DNA from: Acidobacteriota bacterium
GTDB lineage: Bacteria; Acidobacteriota; Vicinamibacteria; Marinacidobacterales; Marinacidobacteraceae
Direction of reading: 5' to 3'
Length of the DNA: 61,338 bases
NCBI GenBank assembly: GCA_022826825.1
Contig: JAJDUD010000046.1
Span: 1-61,338 of the forward strand
Under the pieces are notes generated by a model that did not search any database, was not told where the DNA came from, and saw only the letters and a list, made by a program, of their open reading frames with translations. Made by a program: the position numbers and the translations under genes. Below, in pieces: positions 45,775 to 53,736 of the stretch (positions within the stretch are counted from its first letter, which is position 1; the number at the start of each line of letters is the position of its first letter).

Positions 45775-45966
45775 ATGAGCGACGAAACTGCGACTTCCAG
45801 CAACGCCACCGCCGGGGGGCTTGATCCCCTGAACGACGACGAGGCCACGACGATCGTGGGTGGGAACACGCCGATCGATGAAACAAACCCCGGGGGGGCG
45901 AAGCCGGACGACGACGTCCCGTGGATCACCCCTGACGAGCTCACGGACATCATCAAATCCGGGTAA
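45775..45966 (+). CDS. Double-glycine leader peptide, candidate exported peptide precursor
   Basis: 63 aa. AGGAGG is 8 bases before the ATG. The segment LNDDEATTIVGG fits the double-glycine leader consensus LSxxELxxIxGG at -12, -8, -4, -2 and -1, so cleavage after Gly30 would release a 33-residue core. The core is acidic, has no Cys, contains PGG and DDDVPW motifs and ends in IIKSG. It lies 156 bases after the second exporter gene on the same strand. No enzyme for lanthionine, sactionine, graspetide or heterocycle formation is nearby. The C39 exporter is the likely processing protease. It could be an unmodified bacteriocin-like or signalling peptide. Confidence 0.72.
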   Translation: MSDETATSSNATAGGLDPLNDDEATTIVGGNTPIDETNPGGAKPDDDVPWITPDELTDIIKSG

Positions 45967-46048
45967 CGGGGAACCCGTCCGGCGACCGGGGCCGCAGCGC
46001 AGCGCCGTTGTCCGGTCGGTGGATTCTTCCTGAACCCGATCGCGGACC

Positions 46049-46082
46049 GGTCGGGGCAGCGCGCCTCGGCGCTACCCCGACC
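46049..46082. terminator. Strong hairpin after the precursor peptide gene
   Basis: Arms GGTCGGGGcAGCGC (46049-46062) and GCGCTaCCCCGACC (46069-46082) pair over 14 positions with one mismatch and a 6-base loop. There is no T-run after it, so rho-independent termination is not assured, but the position about 80 bases after the peptide gene suits the end of the cassette transcript. Confidence 0.5.
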
Positions 46083-46179
46083 CCATCGCCGAGGCCCAGG
46101 GGTCGGGTGTGGCTGGCAGGGAGGGTCGCGGCGCAGGCGTGACGCACCGGATGGACGCGGCCCGGGGCGTTTGCCGGGT

Positions 46180-46236
46180 TCCGCCGCCCTCGTGCAGTGG
46201 GACCCCCTGTCGAAGGAACTGCGGGCGAACGCCTGA
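46180..46236 (+). pseudogene. Micro-fragment of a DUF5916 gene
   Basis: The frame reads AALVQWDPLSKELRANA then stop, matching the copy-1 protein segment AALVQWDNLSKELQANV near its C-terminus. Only about 17 codons remain. It lies on the far side of the export cassette from copy 1, so it marks a recombination edge. Confidence 0.7.
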
Positions 46237-46337
46237 TCTCGTCGTCCCGTCAACGGGGACTCCCGTGAACGCGCTCGCCGTGAAGCTGAGCGGCGGCACG
46301 CGCTCCGCGGCCCTGCGGGCCGCGTGCCGACCAGAGG

Positions 46338-46705
46338 CCAGTTGCTGTGAAAATGCAACCCGCCCGACGACGGGGACGGCGAGGAGCGCAAGGAGCGCCG
46401 GCCAGTCCTCCCGGTGGGGGCCTTCAGACCGGCATCGCCCGCGCAGCGGGCGAAACTCCTGGGCTTCCTTTCGCCGTATGGCGCCCCCGTCAAAGGGAAT
46501 GGCGCGACGACAACGGCGCGCGGCTACTCCGCTTTCGCCGTCTTTGTTTCGGGTCCCCGCAATGGGGCGCAACAGCGCCGGGAGTTTCGCGGCCTGCGGC
46601 CGCGATGCCGGTCTGAAGACCGGCGCTCCTGGCCCCCTGTGCATTCTCATGCCCGGCGGGCTGCGCAGGAGGACGCGCGCATGGGTGCTTCTCCCGGTGG
46701 GGGCC
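46338..46705. repeat. Composite repeat, copy 5, hairpin interrupted
   Basis: CAGTTGCTGTG module (46338-46357), core 46391-46630, B module 46641-46705. Opposite orientation to copies 1 and 4. The left hairpin is split by a 20-base insertion (46402-46421) resembling B-module sequence. It fills most of the gap 45967-46858. Confidence 0.85.
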
Positions 46706-46858
46706 GGCGTTCCCAGCCGGCGGAGCCATCCCGGCTCTTGCAGGCCGGCGGTGACGTGTCCGCCGGTCTGGCGGCCGCTCGGCGCCCGTTGACGCGCCGG
46801 GCGGACCCGCCTATCGTCCGGTCGCTCCCGCCGGGCCGGGGCGAATCGAGGAACCCAA

Positions 46859-47194
46859 GTGAAGAAGTACCTGGTGCTCTACCACATGCCCATGTCCTTC
46901 GCGGAGATGGCGAAGGACGCCGACCCGGCGGCGATGAAGGCCGGGATGGAAGCGTGGATGGCGTGGTTCCAGCGCTCGGGGGACCACCTCGTGGATATGG
47001 GCACGCCGCTGGCCGGGGGCCGCCGGCTGACCGCGTTGGGGAACTCCCCGAGCACCCGGAACGTCGTGTGCTATTCGATCGTGCGGGCGGAGAGCATGGA
47101 AGCGGCCGAGGCGCTGCTCGCCGACCACCCGCACCTCGCCTGGTCGCCCGACTGCGAGATCGAGGTGCACGAGATGGCCGGAGGATCCGGCTGA
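46859..47194 (+). CDS. YCII-related domain protein
   Basis: 111 aa from GTG at 46859. MKKYLVLYHMPMS..., KAGMEAWMAWFQRSG, VDMGTPLAGG and the C-terminal CEIEVHEM fit the YciI/DGPF ferredoxin-like fold. Members are small putative enzymes or binding proteins of unknown substrate. Its stop TGA overlaps a CTG that is the probable start of the DUF5916 gene, so the two are likely coupled. Confidence 0.85.
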   Translation: MKKYLVLYHMPMSFAEMAKDADPAAMKAGMEAWMAWFQRSGDHLVDMGTPLAGGRRLTALGNSPSTRNVVCYSIVRAESMEAAEALLADHPHLAWSPDCEIEVHEMAGGSG

Positions 47195-49362
47195 CCCATC
47201 GGCCCGTCATCCCTCGGGGCGCCGCGGTAGCTCTGCTCCTCGCCGGCTTCCTCGGCGGATCCCCCGCGGCGGCCCAGGACCGTGAGGCGCGGGCCGTCCG
47301 GATCGAGACCCCGCCCCGGATCGACGGCGTCCTCGACGAGCCGTTCTGGGCGGACATCCCGCCGGTCACCGGGTTCCGGCAGCGCGATCCGGTGGACGGC
47401 GCCCCCGCGAGCGAGCGCACTGAGGTGCGGATCGCCTACGACGCGGACGCCCTCTACTTCGGCTTCATGTTCTTCGATTCGGAACCCGACCGGATCCGGC
47501 GGGACATCCTGCACCGGGGCGGCCGGATCGACAAGGACGACCGCGTCATCATCGGGCTCGACACCTACTTCGACCGCCGGAACGGCTACATCTTCGAGGT
47601 CGGCGCGCCCGGCACCCAGGACGACGCCCTCTTCGCCGACGAGAGCCTCGACCGCCCGGACTGGAACTGGGACGGCGTCTTCACCACCGAGACCACCGTG
47701 AACGAGGACGGCTGGGTGCTGGAGATGGAGATCCCCTTCACCACCATCCGCTTCGCCGACGTGGAGGAGCCGCTCATGGGGATCGCGTTCCAGCGTTCCA
47801 TCCGGCGCAAGAACGAGACGGTCATCTGGCCGCACATCGGCCAGGAGTACCGGGGGAACATCGCCCAGTCCTCCCAGTACGCGACCCTGACCGGGCTCAA
47901 GGACGTCCGCCGGGGCCACCGCCTCGAGGTGAAGCCGTACGCGAACCTCGGTACCCAACAGATGAACGGGCAGGACGGCTTCGAGCGCGAGTCCAAGGCC
48001 GGCCTCGACCTGAAGTACGGGCTGACCTCGAACCTCACCCTCGACCTCACCTGGAACACCGACTTCGCCCAGGTGGAGACGGACAACGTCCAGATCAACC
48101 TCACCCGGTTCGACCTCTTCTTCCCGGAGAAACGGGAGTTCTTCCTCGAACGGGCGGGCCTCTTCGAGTTCGGAACGACCCAGGAAACGGAGGTGTTCTT
48201 CAGCCGGCGGATCGGTCTCGAGGACGACATCCTGGGCGGGGGCCGGTTGACGGGACAGGCCGGACCCATCTCGGTCGGCGCGCTGGCGCTCCGGACCGAG
48301 AGCCGCGTTCCCGACGTGGACGGCGCCGGAGCCTGGAACTCGGTGGTGCGCCTCCAGGCCAACGTCCACGAGCGCACCACGGTGGGCGCGATCGCCACCA
48401 GCCTGGACGCCGGGGGGTCGAGCAATCGGGTCGCCGGCGCCGATTTCGTAACCCGCTTCTGGAGCAGCTCCCAGTTCCGGATGTGGGGCGCGCGGGTCTG
48501 GGACTCGGAGGACGGCGGTGCGGAGGAAGGGAACGCGGCCGCCCGGGCCGAGCTGGAACTTCAAAACGACCGCTACGCATTGCGGATCCGGCGGACGCAT
48601 GTGGGTAAGGCGTTCGACCCGGCGCTCGGCTTCGTGCGGCGGCGCGACCAGGACCAGTGGTACGTGTGGACCGCGTTCACCCCGCGCTTCGAGTCCAGCG
48701 ACTGGGCGCGCCGGTCCTGGCTCTGGCTGGGCGGCGAACGCATCCTCGGAACGGACGGCGAACTGCAGTCCCGGCAATCCGGGTCCCACGCCGGTCTCGA
48801 GTTCGAGTCCGGAGAGTCCATCGAGTTCAACCTGGACAGCCGGTTCGAACGCCTGCACGGCCCCGCGTCCATCAGCGGCCGGGTGCTCGCTCCCGGCGAC
48901 TACCGGTTCACCTCGTACGAACTCGGGGCGCGGACGAACGACAGCCGGGTGTTCTCCGGCTTCCTGTTCGGATCCACGGGGAGCTTCTGGGGCGGCGACC
49001 GGAGCCAGGTCCGCGGCGGGGTCAGCCTCAAGACCGGACCGCACCTCACGATCGGGGGGCAGGTCTCCCGGAACCAGGTGTCCCTGCCGGTGATGGACGG
49101 CGACTTCGCCACCACCCTGCTCGCGCTCAACGTCGAGGGGGCCGTCAGCCGCAAGCTGTTCGCCGGCGCCTTCATCCAGTGGGACAACCTCTCGAAGGAG
49201 CTCCAGGCGAACATCCGGGTGGACTGGATCCACACCCCGGGGAGCGACCTGTTCCTGGTCCTCGACACGGGCTACATCACCGACGACACGCTCGATCCGC
49301 GGCTCGACCCCTGGACCCGCCGGACCGCGGTCGCCAAGTTGACCTGGCTCAAGGCGTTCTGA
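47191..49362 (+). CDS. CBM9-like / DUF5916 outer-membrane protein, copy 2
   Basis: About 723 aa. Signal-like segment (GAAVALLLAGFLGGSPAAAQ), CBM9-like sandwich and DUF5916 barrel region as in copy 1, ending LKAF. No ATG, GTG or TTG occurs near the expected start. The best candidate is CTG at 47191, which overlaps the YCII gene stop as CTGA; an open frame running further upstream is in repeat DNA. Sequence identity with copy 1 is high throughout. Confidence 0.83.
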   Translation: MTHRPVIPRGAAVALLLAGFLGGSPAAAQDREARAVRIETPPRIDGVLDEPFWADIPPVTGFRQRDPVDGAPASERTEVRIAYDADALYFGFMFFDSEPDRIRRDILHRGGRIDKDDRVIIGLDTYFDRRNGYIFEVGAPGTQDDALFADESLDRPDWNWDGVFTTETTVNEDGWVLEMEIPFTTIRFADVEEPLMGIAFQRSIRRKNETVIWPHIGQEYRGNIAQSSQYATLTGLKDVRRGHRLEVKPYANLGTQQMNGQDGFERESKAGLDLKYGLTSNLTLDLTWNTDFAQVETDNVQINLTRFDLFFPEKREFFLERAGLFEFGTTQETEVFFSRRIGLEDDILGGGRLTGQAGPISVGALALRTESRVPDVDGAGAWNSVVRLQANVHERTTVGAIATSLDAGGSSNRVAGADFVTRFWSSSQFRMWGARVWDSEDGGAEEGNAAARAELELQNDRYALRIRRTHVGKAFDPALGFVRRRDQDQWYVWTAFTPRFESSDWARRSWLWLGGERILGTDGELQSRQSGSHAGLEFESGESIEFNLDSRFERLHGPASISGRVLAPGDYRFTSYELGARTNDSRVFSGFLFGSTGSFWGGDRSQVRGGVSLKTGPHLTIGGQVSRNQVSLPVMDGDFATTLLALNVEGAVSRKLFAGAFIQWDNLSKELQANIRVDWIHTPGSDLFLVLDTGYITDDTLDPRLDPWTRRTAVAKLTWLKAF

Positions 49363-49424
49363 TCGGACAGGGACCGCCGACCTTCAGGTCGGCATCGTCA
49401 CCCGCCGACGCAATACAGACGCGC

Positions 49425-49933
49425 CGGACGGGAGGCCGCATGGCTACTCCGTCCTCAAGCGTGCTGACGGGAGTGCCGATGCGGGACCCTATGCGGATGG
49501 CGATTGGAGCGGACAGTGGATGCTCAAGATGAAGATGGAAGAGTCGGGCAAGGGCTGTTCGTGGGCGGGAAGCAACACGGACGCTGGGCCTGGTGCGATG
49601 CCGACGGTTGGATCCAGGCGGGGCCCCTTATGGATGGGAAGCAACACGGTCACTGGGTTCACGAGCAGCCGGACGGCACGGTCTCGGACGGTGAGTTTCA
49701 TGGTCGTTGGGTTGCGCGGTACGCGGAGGGAAGGCGTGCCGAAGGACGCTACAACGAGACCGGGAACCGACATGGCCGGTGGACGATCCGTTCCCTGGAT
49801 GGGCGGCTCGACAGTGGCCCCTACGACAACGACACGCGGCATGGCCTATGGACCACAGCTTCCCGGATGGTGACGTTGACTACGTCGAATTCGTAAGGGG
49901 CGTACCTAAGGGTAAATGGCAGCGTAAGGCTCC
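49425..49933 (+). pseudogene. Broken MORN-type repeat gene
   Basis: Successive repeats of the form GKQHGRWxxxDADG are visible, but in three frames: DGRPHGYSVLKRADGSADAG to about 49530, then GLFVGGKQHGRWAW...RHGLWTTA to about 49865, then PDGDVDYVEFVRGVPKGKW. Two frameshifts are needed to join them. No start codon is obvious. It lies directly between DUF5916 copy 2 and DUF5916 debris. Confidence 0.6.
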
Positions 49934-49960
49934 TTGGTTGGCCTCTGCTGCAACGACTGC

Positions 49961-50053
49961 GACTTCGCCACCACCCTAGCGGTGAACGTCGAGGGTGCCG
50001 TCAGCCCCAAGCCGTTCGCCGGTGCTTTCATCCAGTGGGACAGCCTCTCGAAG
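49961..50053 (+). pseudogene. DUF5916 C-terminal fragment
   Basis: Reads DFATTLAVNVEGAVSPK and PFAGAFIQWDSLSK, aligning with DFATTLLALNVEGAVSRK and LFAGAFIQWDNLSK in copy 2 with one codon lost. The homology stops on both sides. Confidence 0.75.
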
Positions 50054-50242
50054 TGGCCACTTCCGAAGCGGGAGCCGACTGCCCTCCATGGCGGTTCCGA
50101 TCCGAACAACGGAGTACTTTCTACAGGAAGTGCAGCGTTACGGCACTGTCAGATCCGCTCTCTAACGAGGCAACTGAAGACTATCCGGTTACGACTAGAT
50201 CACGGCAGGGATCGCATTTGTACATCTCCCACGAGCCAATCC

Positions 50243-51064
50243 TCAATCGCACAAGCTGCGTTTTTCCAGTTTCTCTGTATCAGTCAGGGACTCCATCTTA
50301 TGAATATCATGCGCGGGGATCCAGACTAGGTTTCTGGAGGGCTTATCGAGAAAGGGGCTAAGGGGACTCGCCATATCCCTGTGAGCCTCTTGAATGAGCA
50401 CCCAGTTCTCGCCCATACGGACAACGGTCACATCCCATGACCCGTAACTACCGACACTGTCATTCATGTGGATCTTGTAGTTCGGTGGAGCTGATGCGAT
50501 CCGCTCTGCATCGTAGCTACCCCACGCAAACAGCCACAGTGGCAAAAGGGGGAGGAAATAAACAACCCGCCGCACCCGGCCGTCCGATATACGCATGAGA
50601 AGGGGCGTCTTGACTAACCTGACAGACAGCAATATCCAAACGAGTGTTGAAGAGCGAATATACCATTCCACATCGAAAAGGAACAACGGCACGAGCACTA
50701 GGGCTACGAGCACATACATCGGGTCATTTCGAACGGCACGTCCTACGCGCGCGAGCAAAGCGCTGCGGCTAGTCCTATCTTCCTGGTTTTCTGTTTGATT
50801 GTCCTCCATGTACTTGGCGTATATCTCCATTACCAATGAAACATAGATGATGAAGAGAACCGAGAGAATCCCTAAGGGGAGCCACAACATCCACGTTCGT
50901 ACGTGGTCGAGAACCGACGTTGGTACGAGGCCGATCGAGAAGCCCAGCGACTGGAAGAAGCCCCAATCGTAGAAGAACGAACAGATAACGCTGACGGATG
51001 CTATAGCGGCGGCAATCGAGGCTGAATCACTCGCAGTCCACAGTTGGCGGGAGGAGGAGGACAA
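50243..51064 (-). CDS. Multi-pass membrane protein, unknown, low GC
   Basis: 273 aa (TTG start at 51064, no clear ribosome site). Five probable membrane helices (about 17-48, 58-80, 113-132, 138-152, 165-183) then a soluble tail of about 85 residues rich in W and charged residues. No family recognised. Base composition is clearly lower in GC than the flanks, and it interrupts DUF5916-related DNA, so it was probably acquired. Confidence 0.65.
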   Translation of the reverse strand: MSSSSRQLWTASDSASIAAAIASVSVICSFFYDWGFFQSLGFSIGLVPTSVLDHVRTWMLWLPLGILSVLFIIYVSLVMEIYAKYMEDNQTENQEDRTSRSALLARVGRAVRNDPMYVLVALVLVPLFLFDVEWYIRSSTLVWILLSVRLVKTPLLMRISDGRVRRVVYFLPLLPLWLFAWGSYDAERIASAPPNYKIHMNDSVGSYGSWDVTVVRMGENWVLIQEAHRDMASPLSPFLDKPSRNLVWIPAHDIHKMESLTDTEKLEKRSLCD

Positions 51065-51154
51065 TTTCGATAGTAGGTGTAGCCTGAACCGGGACTATCC
51101 GTCCGACATTCAAAATCCGACTGTCGGAAGCATAGTGAACAGTCTATCTGGATC

Positions 51155-51840
51155 CTGGACCGCCTTCACCCCGCGCTTCGAGTCAAGCGACTGGGCGCGC
51201 CGGTCCTGGCTCTGGCTGGGGAGAGAACGCATCCTCGGAACGGACGGCGAACTGCAATCCCGGCAATCCGTGTCTCGAGTTCGAGTCCGGAGAGTCCATC
51301 GAATTCAACCTGGACAGCCGGTTCGAACGCCTGCACGGCCCCGCGTCCATCAGCGGCCGGGTGCTCGCTCCGGGCGACTACCGGTTCACCTCGTACGAAC
51401 TCGGGGCCCGGACGAACGACAGCCGGGTGTTCTCCGGTTTTCTGTTCGGTTCCACGGGGAGCTTCTGGCGTGGCGACCGGAGCCGGGTCCGCGGCGGTGT
51501 CAGCCTCAAGACCGGACCGCACCTCACGATCGGCGGGCAGGTTTCCCGGAACCAGGTGTCGCTGCCGGTGCTCGACGGCGACTTCGCCACCACCCTGCTC
51601 GCGCTCAACGTCGAAGGGGCCGTCAGCCGCAAGCTCTTCGCCGGCGCCTTCATCCATTGGGGCAACCTCTCGAAGGGGCTCCAGGCGAACATCCGGGTGG
51701 ACTGGATCCACACCCCGGGGAGCGACCTCTTCCTGGTCCTCGACACCGGCTACATCATCGACGACACGCTCGACCCGTGGCTCGACCCCTGGACCCGCCG
51801 GATGGCGGTGGCCAAGCCCACCTGGCTGAAAGCGTTCTGA
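51155..51840 (+). pseudogene. Truncated, frameshifted DUF5916 gene, copy 3
   Basis: The homology with copy 2 starts abruptly at WTAFTPRFESSDWARRSW and runs to the natural C-terminus LKAF. Relative to copy 2 (48784-48799), 11 bases are missing near 51270, shifting the frame. It has no N-terminal half and no start codon. Confidence 0.85.
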
Positions 51841-51867
51841 TCCCGTGGATGGAATTACAAGGTGCTT

Positions 51868-52122
51868 ATGGCTGTCCTTGCCAAGATCGTCCGAATCGGT
51901 AATTCTCGGGGACTCCGCATTCCGAAGGCGCTGCTCGACGAAGCCGGCCTGACCAATGAGGTCCAGTTGCATGCGGAACCGGGGAAGCTGACGGCGAGCG
52001 CGGTGCGGTCGCCGCGCGCCGGTTGAACGGAGGCCGCCCGGCGGGCGCACGCTGCCGGAGACGATCGGCTGCTCGATCCCCGGTTCTCCAACGATTCCGA
52101 CGATCGCGACTGGCGTTGGTAG
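51868..52122 (+). pseudogene. MazE/AbrB-type antitoxin gene with in-frame TGA
   Basis: ATG 51868 opens a SpoVT-AbrB N-terminus (MAVLAKIVRIGNSRGLRIPK) and reaches TGA at 52024-52026 after 52 codons. The same frame then continues TEAARRAHAAGDDRLLDPRF...DDRDWRW to TAG at 52122. Antitoxins of this type usually read ...RAGW.EA.. and end in D/E-W-x-W, so the TGA sits where TGG (Trp) is expected. TGA is an ordinary stop elsewhere in the window. No intact MazF follows. Confidence 0.65.
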
Positions 52123-52319
52123 GGCCGGGACGCGCCGACGCGCAGCCGCTCGCTCCCGTTCCAACAGGGTACAAGAGCAAGCGGGCCGAGCGTCCCCGGA
52201 CCTTCAGCAGCCCACCACACGGGTCGTGATCGGTACACGAACGAGTTTGATATCCAGTCACGCGTTGCGCTGCGGTGTCGTCATTGGGCAAGAACGTGAC
52301 GGACACGCGTCGCGTGACC

Positions 52320-53354
52320 TCAACACACCTCGCGAGGCGTTCCGGCAACGGGGTCAACACGGTCCAGCGATGGGCCTTGATAGTTGCCCAGAACAAAATC
52401 GACGACCCTGTCACCGTAGTGATCGAACAAGAAATCCCCGAACACTCTGAGTTTCTTGATGTTCGCTCTGCTCACATCGTCCATGCTGTCGTCCGGAGCC
52501 GTGCTCAATCCATACTGCCTGCGCAATTCGGCGTTCACACGAATATAGTGGCCCGATTGGAGCAGGCGGCTCGCTTGATAGGCAACGATTCTCTCGTCAC
52601 GCACGACATCAAGGATCTTTCCCCGGACAAACCACTGAAGAGCACCCCAACCTCGTGATGGCGGGCCCTTTATCTTCTTGGTCAAGTACCCCGTACCGAT
52701 CGACAGGGTCCTGATCTGACTTATTTCTGTTTTCCACTGGCGCCGGGTCTCGGAGATCGCACACATCGCCGGGTCGTTAACTACGACTCCGCCGTCAATC
52801 AACCAGTCCTCGTCGTCGGAGTCCGGCGGTATGGTGACACGGCGCGTCGGAAAAAACGTAGGGGCGGCACTCGACGCGTCGGCTACCGTTGCGGACAGCA
52901 GTCCAAGATGTTCTTTCTTCGTTGACTTGATAATGACCGGAACGCGTTTCTGAATTCCATACGTGGCCACGAGCACATGCCGCCCCTGACGTACATTCGC
53001 TAGCGTTCGCGTTCCGAACACTGCGGCTAGTCTCTGCGTCTTGCCGGACGAACGATACTTCGGCGTACATACGCCCCGTATCCAACAGCGGCGGCGCTTG
53101 TTCTTGCTGAAAATGACCTGCGAGTTCTCGTAGTTGTAGAGGTCGTTAATCGCTGACACTGACAACTCCGTCGTCGCGAGGGCCAGCGCGATGATGCTGC
53201 CGGTACTCGTTCCCGCATACATGTCAACGAGGTCGCGAATTGACTTGCCGTGGACGTGGTTCAGCTGTTGCTCAACCCGTGACAGGAACTGAATTGTGGC
53301 GGCCCCCCGGATGCCGCCCCCATCCAGTGACAGAATCAGCTTTTGCTCACTCAT
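52320..53354 (-). CDS. Patatin-like phospholipase, low GC
   Basis: 344 aa from ATG at 53354. Patatin motifs: oxyanion loop DGGGIRG near residue 12, nucleophile GTSTG, and catalytic Asp in LIDGGVVVNDPA. Hydrolyses acyl ester bonds in lipids. Stand-alone patatins of this length also serve as effectors in some anti-phage systems (CapV type), but no nucleotide cyclase gene is beside it, so that role is only possible. Codon use is visibly less GC-rich than the surroundings, which suggests horizontal acquisition together with the membrane protein gene at 50243. Confidence 0.85.
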   Translation of the reverse strand: MSEQKLILSLDGGGIRGAATIQFLSRVEQQLNHVHGKSIRDLVDMYAGTSTGSIIALALATTELSVSAINDLYNYENSQVIFSKNKRRRCWIRGVCTPKYRSSGKTQRLAAVFGTRTLANVRQGRHVLVATYGIQKRVPVIIKSTKKEHLGLLSATVADASSAAPTFFPTRRVTIPPDSDDEDWLIDGGVVVNDPAMCAISETRRQWKTEISQIRTLSIGTGYLTKKIKGPPSRGWGALQWFVRGKILDVVRDERIVAYQASRLLQSGHYIRVNAELRRQYGLSTAPDDSMDDVSRANIKKLRVFGDFLFDHYGDRVVDFVLGNYQGPSLDRVDPVAGTPREVC

Positions 53355-53736
53355 CTTGAGTGTCTTCTTCCGAACAGGCGTCCAGACGCTCTTCGCGACC
53401 CGCCCACCCAATCAATCGCTCTCTTCGGCTAAACGTCGCCTTCTCGATGTAGGGGAGCCGCCGGAATCTGTGCGCTTGAGCGATGGGGCCCATGTGTAAC
53501 GGCGCGTAAAATTACATGCGAAGAGGCCATGATTGCCAGTCGGTACGCTCGTCTTCTGGCGCAAGTTCCGCTTGGCAGCTACGGCCGCAAGGATGTCCGC
53601 CGAGTCACGGGCGCAGGTCACGACCGGCGGCGCATCGCCGCTCTGGGTGTGAATCCGAGCCGCCCCCCGGGCCGGGGGCCCGCTCTTCCCGGGAGACGGT
53701 CGGCGCGCCCGCGCGCCGCGCATCCCCCGGCAGGCC
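53355..53736. other. Intergenic gap
   Basis: Nothing convincing on either strand. The first part, next to the patatin start, is AT-rich and probably contains its promoter. Confidence 0.4.

Noticed and set aside
52123..52319. MazF toxin remnant after the broken MazE-like gene
   Set aside because: A few residues (YKSKRAERP) looked suggestive but no MazF motif could be aligned in any frame.
52320..53354. CBASS operon
   Set aside because: The patatin protein alone is insufficient; no CD-NTase or accessory gene is present on either side.
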